Part shown: positions 1 through 4,197 of the stretch, piece after piece
Layout of the letters: each line of letters starts with the position of its first letter
Position numbering within the stretch: position 1 is the first letter of the stretch
Source: Selenomonadaceae bacterium
GTDB taxonomy: Bacteria; Bacillota; Negativicutes; Selenomonadales; Selenomonadaceae
Length of the DNA stretch: 7,958 nt
Assembly: GCA_016280345.1 (NCBI GenBank)
Contig: JAEEGN010000082.1
Span: 1-7,958 of the forward strand
Direction of reading: 5' to 3'
Translations under genes and position numbers: made by a program
Notes under the pieces: model-generated
What the model saw: the letters and a program-made list of their open reading frames with translations, nothing else
The model's database searches: none
Told to the model about the DNA's origin: nothing

Positions 1-65
1 AGCTCCGTCACGAAGAAGAACGCTATGACTGCAACAACAATCAAGCATTGTACTGCTGGTGACAT
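1..65 (-). CDS. SLC13-type anion transporter, N-terminal 21 codons only
   Basis: Partial gene leaving the window at position 1. An ATG (complement of 63-65) follows a strong ribosome binding site (AAAGGAGGG, complement of 72-80) and opens a frame reading MSPAVQCLIVVAVIAFFFVTE. This is a hydrophobic first membrane segment ending in FFFVTEL, the same ending as residues 15-21 of the complete transporter at 2560-3834 (ICLVILAIMCFFFVTEL). At DNA level positions 1-20 match 3773-3792 at 18 of 20 bases. I infer a second SLC13/CitT-like carboxylate or sulfate permease, paralogous to the complete one. It lies 113 bases downstream of the decarboxylase beta subunit on the same strand and may be cotranscribed with it. 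Only 21 residues are visible, so the call rests mainly on this resemblance and the gene start signals. Confidence 0.72.
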   Translation of the reverse strand, partial: MSPAVQCLIVVAVIAFFFVTE

Positions 66-87
66 TTATTACCCTCCTTTTTCAAAT

Positions 88-126
88 GAGGCCGGGACAG
101 TTCCCGGAGCCTCAGCGAGGCTCCGG
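88..126 (-). other. Two mutually exclusive hairpins in the beta subunit-transporter gap
   Basis: A perfect 10-bp inverted repeat with a 3-base loop (arms 104-113 and 117-126) lies between the decarboxylase beta stop codon and the next start. The 104-113 arm can instead pair with 88-97 (6 bp around the loop 98-101 plus 4 bp outside a bulge), so only one fold can exist at a time. No T-run follows on the minus strand, so it is not a typical intrinsic terminator. It could stabilise the upstream message or tune expression between the two genes; the function is inferred. Confidence 0.5.
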
Positions 127-178
127 CCGGAACCATCCGGAAAAGCAAAATGAAATACGAATCAAGAAACCGCAGAAA

Positions 179-1315
179 TCAACCCTGCAGCATGGCCAGA
201 GCCGTACCGGCGGCGACCGCCGTACCGATAACGCCGGCCACGTTCGGGCCCATGGCGTTCATCAGCAGGAAGTTGCCCGGCGCCGACTTCTGCACGACCA
301 TCTGGGAGACGCGCGCCGCCATCGGCACCGCCGAGACGCCGGCCGAGCCGATCAGCGGATTGATGCGACCGCCCGTGAATTTGCACATGATCTGGCCGAA
401 GATAACGCCGGCCGCCGTGCCACCGATGAAGGCGACAAGGCCAAGGCAGATAATCTTGATGGTCTCAATCTTCAGGAAGCTGTCCGCATCCATCGTCAGG
501 CCGGTACCGGTGGCCAGGAAGATCGTGACGATGTTGATCAGGGCGTTCTGGGCCGTATCGGAGAGGCGGTCGGTAACGCCGGACTCACGGAACAGGTTCC
601 CCAGCATCAGCATACCGATCAGCGAAGCGACCGGCGGCAGAAGGAGCGAGATAACGATGGTGGAAACCACCGGGAACACAATGCGCTCGAACTTCGTCAC
701 CGGACGGAGCTGCGGCATACGGATCTCACGCTGCTTCTGCGTCGTCATCAGCATCATGACCGGCGGCTGAATCAGCGGCACCAGCGACATGTAGCTGTAC
801 GCCGCCACCGCGATCGCGCCGAGCAAATGCGGAGCCATCTTGACTGTCAGATAAATCGAAGTCGGTCCATCGGCGCCGCCGATGATACCGATGCAGGCCG
901 CTTCCTGGACGTTGAAGCCCAGCATCATAGCGCCCGCCAGAGCGATGAAGACGCCGAACTGCGCCGCCGCGCCCAGGAGCATCGTGTCCGGGTCAGCGAT
1001 CATCGGGCCGAAGTCTGTCATCGCGCCTACACCCATGAAAATGATCGGGGGAAAGATTTCGTACTTGATACCGAAGCCGATGGCCATCATGACGTTCATC
1101 TCGTCGTTGAAGCCCGTCTTCGGGAAGTTCGCCAGGATGCACCCGAAGGCGATCGGCGAAAGCAGCAGCGGCTCATACTCTTTGACAAAAGCCATGTAGA
1201 GCAGGAGGCAGCCAACCAGAATCATGATGATATTGCCGCTCGTGATGGACGAAAATCCGCTGTCGTTCCAGACGGATTGCATCGAGACGACAAATGCCTG
1301 TCCAAATTCACCCAT
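179..1315 (-). CDS. Na+-translocating decarboxylase, beta subunit (OadB/MmdB/GcdB family)
   Basis: This 378-residue polytopic membrane protein is the ion-pumping subunit of biotin-dependent sodium-pump decarboxylases, which drive Na+ export by decarboxylating carboxybiotin in the membrane. Family hallmarks are plain: GGADGPTSIY (residues 146-155, holding the aspartate, here Asp149, that corresponds to the essential one of the Klebsiella protein), SYMSLVPLIQPPVM (174-187), LFRESGVTDRLS (241-252), INPLIGSAGVSAVPMAARVS (318-337) and AMGPNVAGVIG (354-364). Its length is usual for the family. The start is set by an AAGGAGG overlapping the stop of the upstream gamma gene, 14 bases away, so the two are surely cotranscribed. 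The substrate (oxaloacetate, methylmalonyl-CoA or glutaconyl-CoA) is fixed by the carboxyltransferase subunit, which is not in this window, so no specific symbol is given. The family assignment is very secure. Confidence 0.95.
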   Translation of the reverse strand: MGEFGQAFVVSMQSVWNDSGFSSITSGNIIMILVGCLLLYMAFVKEYEPLLLSPIAFGCILANFPKTGFNDEMNVMMAIGFGIKYEIFPPIIFMGVGAMTDFGPMIADPDTMLLGAAAQFGVFIALAGAMMLGFNVQEAACIGIIGGADGPTSIYLTVKMAPHLLGAIAVAAYSYMSLVPLIQPPVMMLMTTQKQREIRMPQLRPVTKFERIVFPVVSTIVISLLLPPVASLIGMLMLGNLFRESGVTDRLSDTAQNALINIVTIFLATGTGLTMDADSFLKIETIKIICLGLVAFIGGTAAGVIFGQIMCKFTGGRINPLIGSAGVSAVPMAARVSQMVVQKSAPGNFLLMNAMGPNVAGVIGTAVAAGTALAMLQG

Positions 1316-1329
1316 TGTTCGATTCCTCC

Positions 1330-1683
1330 TTAAAAGACCGTGTTCTGGACGCCGTTTGCACGCCCGACGTTCTTCCAGCCAACGCTCTCAATCGGACGGA
1401 TCGCAACGATCTTCGCGTCGCCGCCATAGGCCGCGACCGCCGCCGCGATGACCGCGATGTTCAGATTCGGGTCAACTGCCGGGGCCGCCGGGGCTGCCGG
1501 AGCCGCCGCCGGTGCCGCCTTCGGAGCGGGCGCCGCCGCGGGCTCTTCCTTCTTCTCCTTCGTCGGATCAATCATGTGAATGATCTTGATCATGATGGAG
1601 AGGCCGATCAGCACCGCGAAGACGATCGACATGTTGATGCACATGATGATCAACGGGTTAGTTGTTACCGGACCATGCGACAT
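1330..1683 (-). CDS. Na+-pump decarboxylase gamma/delta subunit (OadG/MmdD type)
   Basis: A 117-residue small membrane anchor subunit. Residues about 8-30 form one hydrophobic helix (NPLIIMCINMSIVFAVLIG...), followed by a charged stretch (DPTKEKKEEP), an Ala/Pro-rich linker (about residues 47-70, repeated APAA) and a compact C-terminal segment with IAVIAAAVAAYGG and a final W-x5-GR motif (SVGWKNVGRANG). This is the build of OadG and of Veillonella MmdD, which tie the carboxyltransferase and biotin carrier to the membrane beta subunit. The frame is open for 33 more codons upstream, but the ATG at 1683 is preceded by AGGTGA with 8-base spacing and begins directly at the membrane segment, so it is preferred. 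The biotin carrier has a similar Ala/Pro linker, but no MKM biotinylation motif is present, so this is not the carrier. Confidence 0.88.
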   Translation of the reverse strand: MSHGPVTTNPLIIMCINMSIVFAVLIGLSIMIKIIHMIDPTKEKKEEPAAAPAPKAAPAAAPAAPAAPAVDPNLNIAVIAAAVAAYGGDAKIVAIRPIESVGWKNVGRANGVQNTVF

Positions 1684-2086
1684 GTTCTCAATCACCTCAA
1701 TTTTCTTTTGTGGAAGGGCGCCGGTGGCGCCTTCCCAAAAAACCGCTTGTGTTTTTTCTTTTCCTTCCTGCCGGCGCCCCACCTCTCCTTCCTGTTCCGC
1801 TTAGGCCCGGCCTCGCGCCCTCTGCCGGGAAAACGCGAAAACCACCGGGAATCGCTCGTATTGGCACTGCGATGAAGCGCGGCCGTCACTGCCGCCCCTC
1901 ACGCCCGTGCCGGTAGCTGCGCTCCCGGCGCGGGCCATCTCTATGCGCGCCGCGTTTCCCGGTCGGCCGCCCCGCCTCCCGTCGCGCGCCTCGCAGGACG
2001 ACGCCTTCCGGAAGGGCAGGCCGGCCAGCCTGTTTTCGTTGCCAAGCTGCGGGAAATCCAAAATGGCATAATTTTCCCGCGCCTGA
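1684..2086 (-). other. Long GC-rich leader of the decarboxylase genes; no gene seen
   Basis: About 400 bases separate the promoter at 2094-2120 from the gamma-subunit start. No frame here has a ribosome binding site plus protein-like content; an 86-codon open frame (1801-2061) is Arg/Gly-rich with no Shine-Dalgarno sequence. Possible structures on the transcript are a stem of about 10 bp with one bulge just before the gene (arms 1712-1722 and 1726-1735), a 7-bp stem (1926-1932 with 1946-1952), a 12-bp palindrome (2004-2015) and a 5-bp stem (2017-2021 with 2028-2032). It may be a regulatory leader or merely GC-rich spacer. I match it to no known riboswitch class. Confidence 0.45.
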
Positions 2087-2093
2087 TGATAAA

Positions 2094-2120
2094 TTTATAC
2101 CATTTCTGCATTTCTGTCAA
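2094..2120 (-). promoter_or_regulatory. Sigma-A-type promoter for the decarboxylase gamma-beta genes
   Basis: On the minus strand a perfect -35 box TTGACA (complement of 2115-2120) is followed by TATAAA (complement of 2094-2099) with a 15-base spacer; an alternative -10, TAAATT, lies at 17 bases. It sits in an AT-rich island pointing at the gamma gene, with transcription expected to begin near 2086. Confidence 0.6.
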
Positions 2121-2187
2121 TGCCTTAATTTTGCGATTTCTTTATAAAATCCATAAATAACAAAGGAGAAACGCGATTTATGGAATC

Positions 2188-2238
2188 CCGAAACGGAAAT
2201 TTCAAAATGATATAGGAAAATCCGTTTCGGTATATCAT
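2188..2238. repeat. Interleaved perfect inverted repeats, 10 bp and 8 bp
   Basis: CCGAAACGGA (2188-2197) is repeated inverted as TCCGTTTCGG (2221-2230), and ATGATATA (2207-2214) is repeated inverted as TATATCAT (2231-2238), in the order A-B-A'-B' with A' directly abutting B'. Both A arms also carry a CCG-N3-CGG dyad. They lie about 70-115 bp upstream of the decarboxylase -35 box, which suits a pair of regulator sites. The no-gap A'-B' junction makes a simple RNA pseudoknot hard to build, so DNA binding is the likelier use. Confidence 0.6.
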
Positions 2239-2253
2239 GGGCGGGAAAAGGCT

Positions 2254-2278
2254 TCGCCCGATTCCGGGGCGATTTTTT
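2254..2278 (+). terminator. Plus-strand intrinsic terminator without an obvious gene
   Basis: A 6-bp stem (TCGCCC 2254-2259, GGGCGA 2267-2272) with a 7-base loop is followed at once by six T on the plus strand. The minus-strand reading has no T-run after the stem. No plus-strand gene lies upstream in the window, so it would end an unannotated short transcript. A competing stem (GGGCG near 2240 with CGCCC 2255-2259) is possible. Confidence 0.5.
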
Positions 2279-2506
2279 CACGGCGCCATCCAATCGGGTT
2301 TTACGGGGGAGGGAGAGGAGGCAAAGAGCCCTGGTTGACGCGGCTCGGAGGGGAACGGGATGGTCCGCCGCGATTTTCCCGGGGAAGCTTTTCCTGCTGG
2401 CAATTTATGAGGCGGCGGTGAACGATGCCCGGAGGCGTCGTCTCCGTGAGAAAGGCGTCGACGCGGGGATGTTTGCGCTGCCAAAGCGGACGGCGTCGCG
2501 GGCAAT

Positions 2507-2531
2507 AAAAAACCCCCGCCCGGGGCGGGGG
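2507..2531 (-). terminator. Rho-independent terminator of the SLC13 transporter gene
   Basis: On the minus strand CCCCCGCC, a 3-base loop and GGCGGGGG form a perfect 8-bp GC stem (2513-2531) followed by six T (complement of 2507-2512). It begins 28 bases after the transporter stop codon and isolates that gene from the decarboxylase genes downstream. Confidence 0.93.
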
Positions 2532-2559
2532 AGGCGGGGAAGGAGGACGAGGAAGCGCG

Positions 2560-3834
2560 TCAGGGAAAAAGCGGCCATACCATCGGAATGACGAACAGGG
2601 AAACGAGAAAGCAGACGATGATCAGCGGAATGCCCACAACAGCGTAATCCCGGAACTCGTACCCGCCGGGGCCCATCACCAGCCGGTTCGGCTGCGTACC
2701 CAGCGGCGTCGCGAAGGCACAGGACGCGGCGACGGCAATCACCGTCAGCACGGCGCGCGGGTCGGCGCCGATCTGCCCGGCGACGGAGATCCCAATCGGG
2801 CAGAGCAGGATCGTCAGGGCCGTGTTCGCCATAAACTGCGTCAGGAGGCAGGAGAATACGAACAACGTCGCCGTGACCATCAGCGGGCTGGGGGAGCTCC
2901 CCATGAAGCCGGCCACCGTCCCGGCGATCAGCCGGCCGGCCCCGCTCGTTTCCAGCGCCGCCGCCACCGGCATCATGCCGGCGAGCAGGAAGAACGTCAC
3001 CCAATCGACACTGTCAACGGCTTCCTTTTCCGTCAGGCACCCGGCGGCGATGAGCAGACGGGCGGCGGCGAGGGCCGTGATGTACATCGGGACGAGGTGG
3101 GAGCCGGCCGCCAGCAGGAGGAACGTGACGGCAGAGATCACGGCGGCGGCGTACATCTTCTTCGGGTCGTTCGCCGACGCCTGCGCCTCCACCGCCGCGT
3201 CCTCATCGACGCCCTCGCCGGTGGCGTTCCCTTTCGGCAGGAAATGCCTGCCGATCAGCGTCATGTAGAGGATGCCCGCCACCGTCAGGGGAACGCCGAT
3301 CCAGGCGAACTCAAAGAAGCCGAAGCCCGGCAGGCCGGCGTTTTCCAGCGCGCCGGAGGCGATGATGTTCGGCGGTGTGCCGACGATGGTGATGAGGCCG
3401 CCGAGGCCGCAGCCAAAAGCCAGCGGCATGAGCTGCCGCTGGGGCGAGATCCGCGACGCGGCGCAGATGCCGAGGACCACCGGCAGCAGCGAGGCGGTGG
3501 TCCCGGTATTCGAGAGCACTGAGGACATGGTACCGCCCGCCGCCATGCTGCCGGCCATCAGACTGCGTTCCCCCCGCCCGGCGGCGCGGACGATCATGTC
3601 GCCGATCTTCTGGGCCAGTCCCGTATGGAACAGGGCCGCGCCGACGACGGACATGCTGGCGAACAGGATGACATTGCCGTTGGCAAAGCCCCAGACCACG
3701 GCCTTGACCGGGACGAGCCCCGTCAGGCCCACGGCGACCGCCCCGCCGATGGAGGTGACCGTCGGCGGCAAAAGCTCCGTAACGAAGAAAAAACACATGA
3801 TCGCCAGAATGACCAGGCAGATGGTCGCTTCCAT
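2560..3834 (-). CDS. SLC13/DASS-type anion permease (di-/tricarboxylate or sulfate transporter)
   Basis: A 424-residue multi-span membrane protein of the DASS/SLC13 (CitT-like) group of the ion-transporter superfamily, expected in the cytoplasmic membrane to import carboxylates or sulfate, often with Na+ or by exchange. It shows the two-fold repeat: SNTGTT (residues 108-113) with GLITIVGTPPNIIASG (146-161) in the first half, and FMANTALTILLCPIGIS (334-350) with FATPLGTQPNRLVMGPGGY (374-392) in the second. The second SNT motif reads ANT. A hydrophilic loop (about 199-226, acidic and Ala-rich) separates the halves; there is no TrkA-C domain. The start at 3834 has GGGGAGG with 7-base spacing. 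It is monocistronic: own promoter (3873-3900) and own terminator (2507-2531). A paralogue begins at the left edge of the window. Proximity to the decarboxylase suggests a C4-dicarboxylate or citrate-like substrate, but the substrate cannot be read from sequence. Confidence 0.9.
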   Translation of the reverse strand: MEATICLVILAIMCFFFVTELLPPTVTSIGGAVAVGLTGLVPVKAVVWGFANGNVILFASMSVVGAALFHTGLAQKIGDMIVRAAGRGERSLMAGSMAAGGTMSSVLSNTGTTASLLPVVLGICAASRISPQRQLMPLAFGCGLGGLITIVGTPPNIIASGALENAGLPGFGFFEFAWIGVPLTVAGILYMTLIGRHFLPKGNATGEGVDEDAAVEAQASANDPKKMYAAAVISAVTFLLLAAGSHLVPMYITALAAARLLIAAGCLTEKEAVDSVDWVTFFLLAGMMPVAAALETSGAGRLIAGTVAGFMGSSPSPLMVTATLFVFSCLLTQFMANTALTILLCPIGISVAGQIGADPRAVLTVIAVAASCAFATPLGTQPNRLVMGPGGYEFRDYAVVGIPLIIVCFLVSLFVIPMVWPLFP

Positions 3835-3855
3835 CCCGTTGCCTCCCCGTCACGA

Positions 3856-3877
3856 AAAATGAGTTGCTTCTCATTTT
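3856..3877. promoter_or_regulatory. Operator-like inverted repeat over the transporter promoter
   Basis: AAAATGAG (3856-3863) and CTCATTTT (3870-3877) form a perfect 8-bp inverted repeat with a 6-base spacer. It covers the -10 box (3873-3878) and the expected transcription start of the SLC13 gene, the usual place for a repressor site. It is AT-rich and lacks a following T-run, so a terminator is unlikely. The regulator is not in the window. Confidence 0.55.
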
Positions 3878-3900
3878 ATCACAAAACGGGATTATTACAA
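3873..3900 (-). promoter_or_regulatory. Promoter of the SLC13 transporter gene
   Basis: On the minus strand TTGTAA (complement of 3895-3900), a 16-base spacer and TAAAAT (complement of 3873-3878). The start would fall near 3866, giving a leader of about 30 bases with the GGGGAGG ribosome binding site. Confidence 0.5.
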
Positions 3901-3967
3901 GCTGTATAAAAATCGAAGCAATCCGGTAAACAAAAGGGAAAAACCGCCCCCCTCCCGCGGAAACCAA

Positions 3968-3995
3968 TTGTGATTTTATGCCCGTATGGTATAAT
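3968..3995 (+). promoter_or_regulatory. Extended -10 promoter of the methyltransferase gene
   Basis: TTGTGA (3968-3973), a 16-base spacer and a perfect TATAAT (3990-3995) preceded by TGG (extended -10). Transcription should start near 4002, at the 5' edge of the structured leader. It is divergent from the SLC13 promoter, with about 67 bases between the two -35 boxes. Confidence 0.72.
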
Positions 3996-4000
3996 ATGAA

Positions 4001-4197
4001 CACTTAGCGAGCCCAAGCGAAGCGCCGGGGGAGCTTAGTGAGAATATATACCTGGACATTTGAAGAAGGCGACCGCAGGGGGTCAGGTGAGGTTCCGCCG
4101 GCGTGAGGGTTTACGCCGGGAGGCCGTTTTTCTTCGGCAAAATCGGAACAACGGCGGTATGATACGATAATGAGAAAACCAAAGGGGGCATTGCCGG
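4001..4197 (+). other. Structured 5' leader of the methyltransferase gene, class unknown
   Basis: The promoter at 3968-3995 places this 195-base stretch in the message. It shows three hairpins in a row. Hairpin I (4001-4040) has paired ends CACU/AGUG, a U-U mismatch, AGC/GCU, a GAG/GGA internal loop, then CCC/GGG and a GC-GAA-GC tip. Hairpin II pairs ACCTG (4050-4054) with CAGGT (4084-4088), with an overlapping inner GACC/GGTC alternative. Hairpin III is a 7-bp GC stem (4098-4104 with 4113-4119). A T-run (4127-4131) follows. This resembles a riboswitch or attenuator leader, but I recognise no known class, including the SAM riboswitches one might expect before a methyltransferase. Confidence 0.5.
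4098..4131 (+). terminator. Possible attenuator in the methyltransferase leader
   Basis: CCGGCGT (4098-4104) pairs with ACGCCGG (4113-4119), and TTTTT follows seven bases later (4127-4131). The gap between stem and T-run is longer than ideal. Sequences around the T-run can pair elsewhere (GCCG 4123-4126 with CGGC 4135-4138; CCGTT 4124-4128 with AACGG 4150-4154), which could act as alternative folds. Premature termination here is a hypothesis. Confidence 0.3.

Larger units (their letters stand above)
2121..2506. other. Intergenic region between transporter terminator and decarboxylase promoter
   Basis: No convincing gene. The left part (2121-2240) is AT-rich. It holds, on the plus strand, an AAAGGAG (2162-2168) followed 11 bases later by an 11-codon open frame (ATG 2180, TAG 2213-2215, reading MESRNGNFKMI), then interleaved inverted repeats and a plus-strand terminator, both listed separately. 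The right part (2281-2506) is GC-rich; one plus-strand frame is open from 2211 to 2591 but has no clear start and runs through the transporter terminator. No promoter close to consensus was found for a plus-strand transcript. Confidence 0.4.

Noticed and set aside
59..1333. Plus-strand open frame of 424 codons opposite the decarboxylase beta gene
   Set aside because: Its protein is rich in His, Arg, Asp and Gln with no domain pattern, has no ribosome binding site, and is the antisense shadow of the clearly conserved beta subunit.
1801..2061. 86-codon minus-strand frame in the decarboxylase leader
   Set aside because: No Shine-Dalgarno sequence before its ATG and an Arg/Gly/Ala-rich product typical of random GC-rich frames.
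2188..2238. RNA pseudoknot formed by the interleaved inverted repeats
   Set aside because: A' and B' are directly adjacent, leaving no bases to cross the 10-bp first stem, so a normal H-type pseudoknot with both full stems is not sterically reasonable; DNA sites fit better.
4050..4130. Small SRP RNA, suggested by GGTCAGGTG in the methyltransferase leader
   Set aside because: The conserved GGAAGGAAGCAGC-like apical region of SRP RNA is missing.
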